DNA from: Orychophragmus violaceus
Lineage: Eukaryota > Streptophyta > Magnoliopsida > Brassicales > Brassicaceae
Assembly (NCBI GenBank): GCA_030180135.1
Contig: CM058238.1
Coordinates: 48,449,765-48,513,764 of the forward strand
Reading direction: 5' to 3'
Length of the DNA stretch: 64,000 nucleotides
Shown here: in pieces, positions 54,531-64,000 of the stretch
How positions within the stretch are numbered: the stretch's first letter is position 1
Layout: each line of letters begins with the position of its first letter
The notes under the pieces: generated by a model
Told to the model about the DNA's origin: nothing
The model's database searches: none
Seen by the model: the letters and a program-made list of their open reading frames with translations, nothing else
Translations under genes and position numbers: made by a program

Positions 54531-55457
54531 ACATGTCGTGGATGGTTCATCTATGCAAACTGAACTTGAGTTTGAATCTGTTCATCTCGAACTCGAATTA
54601 TTCAGTCCTGAGATGGCTGACAAGCCTTACGTAGTGGCATACAACAAAAAGTACCTCCAAGATGCTTACGAGAAGTGGACAATGTTTAGGGAAACTCTTC
54701 ATGCCCGCGGGATTGAGCCTTTTTGTATAAGCAGAGTACAAAGGGACGGCACACATGAAGTAATCACCCCCGTTTATGAACTCCTGATGAAGTACGGAGA
54801 AGCCAACGCATAACCCGAAGGTATTTTCTACTTTTAAATTTGATTATAGAAAGCTTATGCAGTGTATTGATGGTGTTTTCTTTTTCTCAACGTGGTTATA
54901 GGGATGTTCGATCGAGCCAATGAGAATCTGGACCATGTAGATAATAAGATATATAAGGAACGATGAGCAGTCATTAATGAGTTTAAGATCTTCCGCGACA
55001 GCGGTATGGGGGCTTGGCAAGTAGTTGGAGTTGGGCTTCAACGATTTGTCAAGATGACTAACTGGTGGTATGAGTACAACTGCAGCCAAGATTAATGCAA
55101 TCTACTAACTTATCAAGGTGTCGCTGCCCTATGTTTTCGCGATATTTGGTTGGATAGGTACATGGATTCAGACGAAATGTTTCAGCACGTGTTTTATGCT
55201 TCTGGTGTGAACAAATAGCTGAAGAATATGGGCGTTACAAAAGGCGTGATCATAGGAGAGATTTGTATGAGCTTCTCTGAAACTTTTGTCTGTTCAAAGT
55301 GGTCTACATTTGCGAATATGAAAGTTTAAGATCTTTTGCGTGCGTGTGTGTGTGATAGATAGAGTTGGTGTGGCATGACCCAGGCAGTGGCTCGAGCCGT
55401 CATACAGATTCGAACAAGACTTCGACAGAATCGGTTAGATGGCCACAATGGAAATGA
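54531..55457 (+). pseudogene. OBGC-like (Obg GTPase) C-terminal fragment
   Basis: Matches the C-terminal third of the chloroplast Obg GTPase ATOBGC (At5g18570) as I know it: VVDGSSMQTELEFESVHLEL, LFSPEMADKPYVVAYNKKYL, DAYEKWTMFRETLHARGIEP and RVQRDGTHEVITPVYELLMK. The intron is retained (54821-54901). The next exon encodes FDRANENLDHVDNKIYKER followed by a stop, NEFKIFRDSGMGAWQVVGVG and later pieces, ending with the equivalent of the true C-terminus (RWPQWK-stop at 55457). The NKMD guanine-specificity motif reads NKKY. The retained intron shows DNA-level duplication, not retroposition. Not functional. Confidence 0.85.
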
Positions 55458-56285
55458 ACCATCTTACATCTCTTTTGGATTGTTTCTTATACCAAACCGA
55501 GAAGTCGTTAACGCGGGGTTTTAATGCAATTCTAAGTTTTATATTATGTTTTCTAATTTCAATATTATTTTTTCATATTTTATAATTTTATATTACACAC
55601 GGTAGGCCAGGCTGTTTTAGCTTCAAATCTCTACGTTTCCAATCCTCCATTATAGTGTGGAGTTTTCATTACAATAATAAATTCCAACACATACTTGATC
55701 TTCAACCTCAGATCCATGCTTACTACTTACATCCAACGTTGTATATGCTCCAAACAATGGCTTAAAAGAACTGTAAGCTCTATACGAGACCATTGTCCAA
55801 ACCGCATATATGAGCAGCAGCTACAACATAAGCCTAACAGCAACATATAAATTACAATAACTTAGATTGTCGAGATGGAACCAATAGTATGTTGATTAAT
55901 TGATGTACAATCAACGACTTCAACTCCGTCCAGTTCGACCAACCTCGAAGACTGACTATCGCCAAATGAAACAGAGGTTTAGGGATTTATTTTACTTAAA
56001 ACAATCAAAGCAAACATACTCACCAAGAAACAAAATAGATTTCTACAAAAATATTATATACACAAAAAGTTTTAATACGTATTGGTGTCCTACAGTTATG
56101 CAGACCATTGCATTATAATGTACAGGGAATCAACATAGACTATAGAATCGAGACAAACAATCTTTCATAACAAAGATGTGGTTGAAGTTAGGAAAAAACT
56201 TATCTTACCTGCTACGGATGACCCGTTGGAAAAGATATTTAGTTATATGTACAAGTATTTTGTTATCTCTTTTAAAGATTAAGAA
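55458..56285. other. AT-rich Helitron interior, left of the nested Helitron
   Basis: No gene recognised. About 55730-55960 could be another captured fragment, but no frame shows similarity that I can name. Confidence 0.35.
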
Positions 56286-56826
56286 CTAGATTTTGATCCG
56301 CGCTAAAAAAGCGCGGATGTATGTTTTTTAATATATTTTTATCTTAAATTTATAATTTTATAAATTAAGTTTGATGACTATTAAATCTAATCTATATTAA
56401 GTGAAAAATATAATGATATAGTGCGAAATGTGAGAAACAATTAATAAAGTTTGCTTTATTTTGATATTGATAACTTATGCTTTAATAGTTATGGTTTATT
56501 GATATTTTTAGTATATGCTTTGTTTAACTTATTGCTTGCTCTAAAAATACATGTATATTTTATTTGATATTTTTATTTATTTAGTTCCAACATATTTTAA
56601 CCCGTGATTTCACTACTAAAAAGTCGTTAAAATCAATAATTTTTGTATAGAATGCAATCTTAGTAATATTTAAGTTGTTAAATTCGATATGTCATGTTGT
56701 AACGCGTGATTATGAATTTATAAATAATTTTAATATTTATAAATTTAAAAATATATGAATTGAAATTGATTAATACGTATTTTTAAACCGTATTCCAATA
56801 GGTAAAGTTTGTTTTAGTAGTATAGA
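56286..56826 (-). mobile_element. Small non-autonomous Helitron (ATREP-like)
   Basis: Read on the minus strand it starts TCTATACTACTAAAACAAAC (ending at plus position 56826) directly after A. It ends with a hairpin (CCGCGC...GCGCGG, 56298-56316) and then ATCAAAATCTAG (to 56286), followed by T. Start, hairpin, CTAG end and A/T target bases are all as expected for ATREP Helitrons. 541 bp, AT-rich, no ORF. Confidence 0.8.
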
Positions 56827-57073
56827 TAATTGAAATTGGTTAATCTATTTTTAGTCGTTTTACAACGGTCTCAATATAAAGATTTTTTTATATTTATTTT
56901 ATAGATAAAAAAATGTAACTAATATATGACAATATGTTCATTTAACATTTTTGAATTGATTTAAATTCATTTTAATGTTTATATAATTAAAATTGGGTAA
57001 TTCATCTTTTTAACTTATCTTCCAATGAACCTAAATATTTTTAAATATTTTTATAATCAAAACAAATTAATCT
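56827..57073. other. AT-rich spacer
   Basis: Nothing recognised beyond AT-rich sequence; lies between the small Helitron and the hairpin. Confidence 0.4.
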
Positions 57074-57205
57074 ATATTTCAACCCATTTTATAGTAGTCT
57101 AAGTATTTTAAAAATTTGGTAAAATAATCATTTAAAAACTATCGTAAAATATTATTTTACAAAATTTTCAAAATACTTAGACTACTATAAAATGTGTTGA
57201 AATAT
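57074..57205. repeat. 132-bp near-perfect hairpin
   Basis: Arms of 55 bp (57074-57128 and 57151-57205) are reverse complements with only about four mismatches; the loop is 22 bases. The arm centre reads ATTTTATAGTAGTCTAAGTA. It could be a foldback MITE or a small-RNA-producing hairpin. No flanking duplication stood out. Confidence 0.75.
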
Positions 57206-58860
57206 ATATATATAAATAAAGATATTATAAGATAAATGAATATATATTTTAAAATAAAATCATTAGTTAGAGAATATTTAGTATGACCCACGTATAGTCC
57301 AAAATCAAAAAATCCCAAAATATCCTTAATGAAACCCAATAATCAGTAGCACAACCCGTAATATAACATATAACTAAAGCTTATTTTCTAAAAGAGTCAC
57401 TTGTTTTAATAATATATATATCTATGGGAAAGAGCAACTATAAATTACCGTTCAATTTAAACATGAAACAACTATAAACCAACAATATTATCTTATTTAA
57501 ATGAAATTAATTCCCACTTTACGCGGCTACAAACTTTGTACAAATAAAATAAGGAGGCATATCTCAAAATTCAAACCGATAATAGTATATATTTTCTTTT
57601 TTCGGTGTAAATATTTACAAGTTTTTTATTAAATTGTTCAAAATACAATATTTAACGAATACATTATCATCTAAGCATATACAAAACCATTAATCTACTA
57701 CTGCTTATTTGGTTGAAATAAAATTTAAGACAAAATTATAAAAAGTAATAAAACTGAACATTAAACAATTAACTTTACAATTTAAAATATAAATACATTC
57801 ACAAAAATTATACAAACAAAACACACAAAAATCATATATCTACACACCAAAAAATATACCACACTTAATTTTAAAATACTTAGTTTAGAAACAAAATTGG
57901 TGAATCATAAACTAAACTAATATATAATTAAAAGTTAATTAAACATATATCCTCATACAACAAGACTACAAAAATAAATTGGTCATACCAAACAATTTCA
58001 AAAAATAATATTAGAAAATAATTAAAAAATATTAACCATCAAATATCAAAATCACTCAGTCATCTTGGTCACAAGAATTAATCCCAAAATATCTGAAGAT
58101 GCTATATATTAAAAAATATTACCTTATATGACGTATTTTAAACACATTTAAAAAATGCACAAAGTTATTACTAGTTTCAACATTGACAACAAAGTTCTAT
58201 TTTGACAAATTCATTGATGCTATCAAAAGTCCCACACACGAAAAATTGACACTTCTAAATATCATATTTAATCAAACACATAATAAATAAGTGTATAACA
58301 AAATTGGAAGAACAATAACATGTATATGATATAAATTTTGTTGGAGATGTCATCTCATTTATTAATTATGTTGTAACTCTATGTTTCCTACATATGATCT
58401 ACTAAACTAATAAAATAATCCTATTTGCTTCCACATCACTCACTCTCTCTATAAATATATCTTTTATATTTGCGGTTTTAAAACAATAACGAAATATTAT
58501 TGTAAATGGATACAAACAAATATATGTGTGTGATACAAAACACAAAAGGAAATAATACACGATCAAAAATAATATAATAACAATAAATTTGAATATACAA
58601 TCCACGCATTACCCATCGTGAATATACAATTCGCCAGTTACCCATCATGCATTATTATTGATTTTTTGTGCTTTAAGCGATGACACATAGGCAATAAAAA
58701 CCCCACCATAGATTAGCCAATCAGAACATTTACAAACACAGCAGTTTAAAAAAAAGGAATAACTCATGTAAATGATCTCTTAAACCCAACAGCTGAAAAT
58801 AATGCAATCCATAATCAAGTCCAACGCACCCATTAAGTCCTAAAATTAAAATATTAGGGC
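57206..58860. other. AT-rich Helitron interior
   Basis: Long AT-rich stretch without convincing genes. Contains TACCCATCGTG / TACCCATCATG near-repeats at about 58608-58648. ORFs here are short and of low complexity. Confidence 0.4.
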
Positions 58861-59492
58861 AGCCTAATAGAGGAGGTAAAATCTAATTTCTTGATTGTCG
58901 TCCCCAAGAATTTCTTCTCCAGCGCGTCCATCCAACTTCGTCACTCGCGAAACCGTTTCTAATCTCTCACCACTACTCCTGCAGCTGTTTCAACCTACAC
59001 TTAAATTACTCCATAATTTCTCAACCCATGCAACCGTCTCCAGCCCTATATGCCCATGACCCCAAATAAAAAATGGCGAGCATTCAAGCATCCCTCAAAT
59101 GACTTCCCTCAATTTTTTTATAAACTCTCACATCACACACCTCACCATACCTTCCACACAGGCACCAAATGTAAGATATGGCTATCAACAGTTCCACCTC
59201 AGTGGTACCACGCATCATATCCTTCACCGACATCAAATCAGGGTTGAGCAAGGAAGCTTTGGTGTTTAGGGTTGTACATGTCTGGGAGGCACGTAACCCC
59301 AAAAATAATTACCTATTCATGGGCCTCGAACTCCTCCTCATTGACACCCATGTATCCTTCTCTCTTACATATCATGATAATTTGACTTACAAAGCGCATA
59401 TTATTAACAACATTTCACACCACCTCATGCTACTGTTATTCAAGTTTATATTGCTCCAAACCGCATCAGCCGCCACAAGTTTTGTGTGGTAA
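58861..59492 (+). pseudogene. RPA1-like OB-fold fragment
   Basis: The frame 59178-59492 (104 codons) contains SFTDIKSGLSKEALVFRVVH, VWEARNPKNNYLFMGLELLL and IDTH, the start of an OB-fold of the replication protein A 70-kDa type found in many Brassicaceae RPA-like and Helitron-borne genes. The rest of RPA is missing and the frame becomes nonsensical after about residue 65. The upstream 58880-59177, C/T-rich, looks like its former 5' UTR. Position near a Helitron 3' end fits, since plant Helitrons often carry RPA-like genes. Confidence 0.6.
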
Positions 59493-59672
59493 ATATAAGC
59501 ATTCATACGTAATTACTGAACATTATATGATAAAATATTTTCCACGTATGCATGTGGTTCTTCCGCCTGAGCGAACTTATTTTTGAAATATGATTCTTAA
59601 GTAATAGTTTAGCAAAATTCGAAGTATCTACACGACATACAAAACATGTAGAAATCCAAAAAAACAGCAACT

Positions 59673-59710
59673 CCGCGCGTGCGCGGGGGGGGGGGGGGTC
59701 CAATTCCTAG
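59673..59710 (+). terminator. Helitron 3' terminal hairpin with a 14-G run
   Basis: GC hairpin 59673-59686 merges into 14 consecutive Gs (59685-59698), then TCCAATTC and the terminal CTAG. In Helitrons this palindrome marks the end of rolling-circle transfer. The G run is not a normal part of it. Confidence 0.7.
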
Positions 59711-60236
59711 TTGTTATAATTGTGGGAGGTCTTTCTTGAAGAAAAAAAGCTTAATAATAAAATGAGATGATCATGTTTATTTGTTGAAACAGAAGATCAA
59801 TAGATGTTTAGTAATAAACAAGAGTAAAGATATTTAGTGATAAACAAGAACGTGGGGACTCTTGATGAAATTAATGGAGTTTGTGTATAATTGTGAGTAA
59901 ATAATGATAGTAAATAAGTTTATTATTTTAGTTCCCAAACGTTTTACAAGAATAAGAACATATAATCCAGGAGGTCAATGGTTGACCAAGAGTTCATTAA
60001 TGCTTGTACATCAGGATATTTCAGGTTCGAATATCTAAATGTGAAATTTCTACAGATTAGTAGATGCAAGTTTATACGAAAGTTTTCAGGAGAAGGTGAA
60101 GCCGTTCATCGTGGTTGTGGTAGTTATTTTACGCTGAAATTGGTATTCATATCAATGTTTTGTGCGGTTTCGGAATTATCCTAGTTTGACTATATTTAAA
60201 ACAAATAAAAAATGCTGTATAAAAATACCTCATTCT
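59711..60236. other. Spacer between the Helitron and the retroposon
   Basis: AT-rich. The 68-codon ORF at 59978-60184 has no recognisable similarity and no coding character that I can support. Confidence 0.4.
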
Positions 60237-61407
60237 AGATCAAATACATAGGAGTGGTCAAAGTGTTACAATCTACGATTCTCTCTCCTCTCTAGCCGCT
60301 CGTTCGCACTAGAGTTTCTCCTTGATTTTGTCGTCTGTGACGAGCCATCGTCACCATCCGGCATCACTGCCGACACATCTCGACGGCTCGCCACCCCCTC
60401 TTTCATTTGCGTTGTCTTGTAGTTCTGGAGGCCACCTCCTCTTCTCTTCTCTCCTCAGACGCTTAAACTTTGAAGTCAGTGATTTCCATATCCGTCTGGT
60501 TGTGATGCTTCCCAAGGAGTGCGGCTCGTCTGGAGTTTCTGTGGTCGTAGTGTGCGGTTCATCTGAAGTTTCTGGTCAAGATTCGGGCTCATTGGTCGGG
60601 TTTTTGTGGTTTTTGGGCGTGTAGTCCGACGATGGCGTCGTGCTGCTCGTGCTTCGGTGTTTGGCTCTCCAGGAGGCATTTCCGGCGTGGTCGGAGGCGT
60701 GGTTTATGGTTCGGCATCTTGTGTCTTTGTGTTCGGATAAGCTTCTGGTTTGTACCGGCTTGGATTTGGGTTAGGAATGGTCTTTTGGTTTTGTTTGGTT
60801 TCTTTTGGTTATTCTTTTAACTCTTATAATCGGCTGCTTACATGAGGTTGCTAGGTTTGGGATGTGACGACTTTATCTAGGATCTTGGAGTTTGCGGGTG
60901 TAATTGCTTGGTTGGGTCCAAGTTAGTTTCCGGTTATCCTTTATCTCGTGAATCTTGAAAAAGAAGTTAATACTTCCATCGCCGGTTAGATTAATTGAAT
61001 AAGTTGGTTTCTTCTTAGGTTTGTCAGTCACTTCTTATAAGGCTAACCTTAAGCAGGGATGCATAGCTCGTGGTCTAGACTCTCTAGATGAAATTTATGT
61101 GGGTAGGTTGTAGATTCTCGTGTGTGGTTATTTGGTTGATTATCGGTTTTCCGCGTCTGTTGCTCTGTCCTGTTTCCTCCATTCTCCGTGATTTCCAACA
61201 TCTCAGGTTCTCAGCAAGCTTTGTATAGTTTTGTTTCGATTGTATTGGTTTATTCGGCTTTGTAATTCTTTTTGGGTTTTGACTCCGGGGACATCTTGTC
61301 ATTCTCCGACTTTATCTGTTGGAAAAGCTTTGTCTTTTGCCGATCTTGTAGATTCGAAAACGTTTAATAAAATTCCAAATTGACAAAAAAAGATCAAATA
61401 CATAGGA
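60237..61407 (+). mobile_element. Sadhu-like non-LTR retroposon with 17-bp TSD
   Basis: The 17-bp direct repeat AGATCAAATACATAGGA flanks the insert exactly (60237-60253 and 61391-61407). The insert of 1137 bp ends in a short A tract after GTTTAATAAAATTCC, so it was made by target-primed reverse transcription. Its first 500 bp are GC-richer than the surroundings and resemble a transcribed leader. There is no reverse transcriptase. Size, lack of coding capacity, A-tail and long TSD fit the Sadhu family of Brassicaceae retroposons. A 5'-end fragment of a LINE is the alternative. Confidence 0.75.
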
Positions 61408-61832
61408 TATGATGAATTAGAACCTAATAACATTACATTATATGTATTAAATATAGTATTAAAATATCCATCTTTTATTAGATTATATTTATATCATATT
61501 TTGAACGTATTTGGTTTTTGTATTATTCCCTTTTTTTACGGTCTGTGTTATAGCCCAATTAACTGGCATGTGTAACTAATTTTCTTTCACACAGTTTATT
61601 TTTGTTTAGTCCTTATCAATGATTACATTTCCTCTCCCTCGTTCCTCATTGCTCTCCAGATTCTGTTTTTTTTTTCATCTCTCCAATTTAGCAAAACTGT
61701 TTAGGTAAAAGTTCTCCACTCTGAAATACATTTCTATTATTTTGTACGATTCATTTCTCTTCTCCTTCTTACCCTATTTTATCGATTTTTTTTTTTTTCA
61801 TGTTGCGCTTCCTCCACTCTTAGAGATCTTTA
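61408..61832. other. AT-rich spacer
   Basis: No gene or repeat recognised; pyrimidine-rich tracts at about 61630-61800. Last three bases TTA are the MITE target duplication. Confidence 0.4.
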
Positions 61833-62026
61833 GAGCATCTTCAATAGTTAAACCAATTATATGGTGACACATATTACATGAGTTTCTTAATAAAAATTCT
61901 AAAATTTTTAAACAAGAACTTTAAGGTTCTAGATAAGAAAATCTCAACTACCCTTTTTCTACTTTTTATTTTTTATTAGTTTTAATGTTAAAAAACTCTA
62001 TTAAGAACCCCTTGTTGAGGATGCTT
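61833..62026. mobile_element. Tourist-like MITE
   Basis: 194 bp with terminal inverted repeats GAGCATCTTCAA and (reverse complement) AAGCATCCTCAA, 10 of 12 matching. The flanking 3-bp duplication is TTA (61830-61832 and 62027-62029), the target preferred by PIF/Harbinger elements. AT-rich interior with no ORF. Confidence 0.7.
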
Positions 62027-62141
62027 TTATAGTGCGTGATTGATTCCGCATCCAATTTATTATCTGGTGTATTTATAAGTAAATTTGTTTTATTTTGTTT
62101 GTGTTTGTATGTAATACAAAACATGGTAATGAAATTCAAAT

Positions 62142-63848
62142 TGTAACACCCGTCTCCCGGTTAAACCGGAGAAGCGATATTAGGACACCCGTTGAACCCA
62201 TTTCGGTCCAACCGGGATACCTTCGCAACTTGTCCCAGGACCCGGCGCTCTCTTCGTATTGAAATCCACCAATGATGTCACACGATCGAATCAATCCCGC
62301 ATCCGGACCTGCAAGAAAACGGGGACAGGGAAAGGAAAGAGGACTGGGTAATTGTTTCAAACACAATTACCCAGTCAGGGCGGATTTAAAGAACCCGCGA
62401 TCCCGGCTTACGCCACACAACTACGAAGCACAAGTCCTAAGCTAATAGCATCTTACAAGCATCACCCGAAGGCTTTCATCACACAACCTACGTCCCGAAG
62501 GACTACTACCGCCCGAAGCGCAAACAATTCCAAGGAAACCGAAGCCCGCCATTGGCTCCGGCGCCCAAATTTATTCCACTTGGGGGGCTCGCCAAAACCC
62601 CCTTTCGACGATACAAGGGTCACGTACCTTTCAACCAAAATCCCTCAGTACGCGAGCCGCCACACAACACCCTTTCGGGGGCCCTACCACAGTTCTAAGT
62701 AAAACAAGTCCATCACGCACAATCAACATTTTCTGTTAAGCGATAACCTAGCATTCTACGTTCCACAATCAATCACATTATGCGCATATAACTATCCTAC
62801 ACTATCTAGGAAAGACGATATTAACTAAGGACTATCGTCCGGAATTGACTAGGGTAAGCAAGGGTCAAGAACCGATCCTCACCTTGGCCAAAGAAGGGCA
62901 TTTTCGTAATTTAGGAACTTCATGAGACCGAATGGACGACAGATCCGGAAAGAGGGCGAAAAATAGAACGATTTAGGCTTTTGAATCACTCAAATCGGAT
63001 CTAAGATGGGCTAGATATGATCGAAAGAAGTTCAAGGTTTAAATCCTAAACCGAATCAAACCGAATTGAAATTGAAATTAGAAATCTAAATCGAATTGGG
63101 AATTGGTTTGGGCTAAACCGGGAATTGAAATCAATTTGGAAAAACCAGCTAAACCGAACCGAATTGAAATTGAACAAAATGAAAACCGAAATTGAATTTG
63201 ATTTGAGAAAACCGGATTAAACCGAAATTGATTTGACTAAACCGGAATTGATTGGAAATTGGAAATCGAACCGAACCGGACCAGCCTAACCAGACCGGTC
63301 GGTCAACGGCGGCGGCTCCGATGACTTCTCCGGTGACGGCGACGGAGGCGGACGGCGGCGGCTCTCCGGCGGTGGACGGCGGCTCCGGTCGGCGGCGGTG
63401 CGTGGCGGCGGTGGTCGGCGCGGTGGTTCTTCTCCGGCGCATGCGGGCGCGTGCGGCGGCGCGTGGGGCTCGGCTCGGCGGCTCCGGTTTTGTCTCGTCG
63501 AGGCGGTCTCGGTTGTGTGCTCGGTTTCTCGAGATTCAGGGTATTTTTTGAAAATCGAAAGAAACAAAACGTTTTGGGTTTCTAATCCTAGATCTGAGAC
63601 TCGGGGTTTACCTGGAACGATGGTGCTTCTTGGAAACCGTGAATAGTGCTTCTCCAAGTTTCGAACGGCTCACCAATCCGACAGAACTTCGCAGAGAAGG
63701 AAGAGAGTTTAGGGTTTCAGAGGAAAAGGCTTGGTATTTATAGGGGAGGAGGCTAGGGTTTTAGAAAAGGAAATGGGCTTGGCTTCTTGGGCTTGGATTT
63801 TTTTCCTTTTCTCAAAATTTTTAACTGGACCGGGCCAGGGCCATTACA
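62142..63848 (-). mobile_element. 3' LTR of a Ty3-type element running off the right edge
   Basis: 1707 bp, TGTAACACCC... to ...GGGCCATTACA, with TG...CA ends. The purine tract complement (AATTCTCTCCCCCTTG) adjoins at 63849-63864, so on the minus strand this is the downstream LTR and the body lies to the right of the window. A minus-strand TATA box (CTATAAATAC, about 63734-63743) lies about 110 bases inside. About 63290-63480 is dominated by CGG repeats, and 63040-63260 by AACCGAATTGAAATTG-type repeats. The left target site would be CAAAT (62137-62141). Terminal and purine-tract sequence resemble Tekay-type chromoviruses, which is a guess. Confidence 0.75.
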
Positions 63849-64000
63849 AATTCTCTCCCCCTTGAAAAGAATTCGTCCCGAATTATGAAGGACTCGATTT
63901 CCCGGTCGCTACTGAACTCAAAGGCACTATCAGTTCAAGATGCGGGGACGACTATGGAACGTCCGAACGGAAATGCAGGAACTGAATAAAATAATAAATA
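63849..64000 (-). other. 3' end of the Ty3 element body
   Basis: The polypurine tract (minus strand CAAGGGGGAGAGAATT) is preceded by ATTCGGGACGAATTC, a sequence common just after the pol stop in chromoviruses. Too little is present to see pol. Confidence 0.6.

Larger units (their letters stand above)
52958..59710 (+). mobile_element. Putative gene-capturing Helitron
   Basis: The proposed 5' end is TCATATATATAATTGGGAGC, preceded by A, and resembles ATREP-type Helitron starts; CTGTCCACGTCATTAA follows, another feature common near such starts. The 3' end is CTAG at 59707-59710 followed by T, with a GC hairpin (CCGCGC GT GCGCGG, 59673-59686) about 20 bases upstream. Between them lie fragments of three unrelated host genes in the same orientation, one keeping its intron, and an RPA-like OB-fold fragment. 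No target duplication is expected or seen. The 3' end is well supported; the pairing with this 5' end is inference. Confidence 0.5.

Noticed and set aside
54531..55457. Functional OBGC gene
   Set aside because: Lacks the N-terminal Obg fold and the P-loop, has several stops, and the NKxD motif is damaged; only a fragment.
55900..56118. 72-codon ORF in the Helitron interior
   Set aside because: No recognisable similarity, AT-rich, no neighbouring exons; not supportable as a gene.
60322..60820. Two plus-strand ORFs (100 and 62 codons) in the Sadhu-like element
   Set aside because: They lie in different frames with no start context or family resemblance; the element is best regarded as non-coding.
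63252..63657. Gly/Arg/Pro-rich ORFs near the right edge
   Set aside because: Produced by the CGG-repeat block of an LTR in several frames at once; no real gene signal.

Overview
The window is plant nuclear DNA, almost certainly from a Brassicaceae species. The only intact-looking host gene is an orthologue of Arabidopsis EMB1006 (a chloroplast-targeted PPR protein). There is also a decayed intron-containing copy of OBGC, ATREP-type Helitrons with the CTAG-T terminus, and a Sadhu-like retroposon. Everything else is transposable elements and AT-rich spacer. No bacterial, CRISPR or operon-type feature was found.

Layout. 1-1850: EMB1006-like gene on the minus strand, 3' part cut off by the window edge. 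About 2675-4353: probable solo LTR. 4683-51980: one CACTA (En/Spm) DNA transposon, 47.3 kb long only because it is a nest of retrotransposons. Its 28-bp terminal inverted repeats are identical and it is flanked by a GGT duplication. It carries two plus-strand genes, a TnpA-like gene (5369-13585) and a TNP2-type transposase (14695-51535). Inside the first gene sits an Athila-like Ty3 element (6786-12064, minus strand, TSD TAGAC). Inside the second sits a CRM-clade Ty3 element (16414-49540, minus strand, TSD GTTAG). The CRM reverse transcriptase was in turn hit by two Ty1/copia elements only 12 bp apart: copia A (19116-38663, plus, TSD CTATA) and copia B (38681-45477, minus, TSD GCTAA). Copia A contains a third copia family, C (23497-36245), as a tandem array of four LTRs and three internal regions, two of them scrambled chimeras.

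51984-64000: a tandem repeat, a 5'-truncated LINE (52339-52596), a putative gene-capturing Helitron (52958-59710) with trihelix-factor, unidentified and OBGC fragments plus an RPA-like OB-fold fragment, a small Helitron nested inside it (56286-56826), a 132-bp hairpin, a Sadhu-like retroposon (60254-61390, 17-bp TSD), a Tourist-like MITE (61833-62026), and the 3' LTR of a Ty3 element that runs off the right edge (62142-63848).

How it fits together. Every insertion boundary was read from terminal sequence plus target-site duplication, and the host reading frames resume on the far side of each insert. LTR pairs are more diverged in the outer elements (Athila-like and CRM, roughly 2 percent by eye) than in the nested ones (copia A about 0.8 percent, copia B about 0.3 percent), which agrees with the nesting. 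Most of the retroelements are non-autonomous as seen here. Copia B and copia C have near-identical LTRs around badly decayed coding regions, which suggests mobilisation in trans. The least expected signals are (1) a family of paired palindromic tags (GTGTCGATCGACAC type) scattered through the Athila-like element and copia B only, and (2) the scrambled, tandemly amplified copia C units. All alignments and counts were made by eye.
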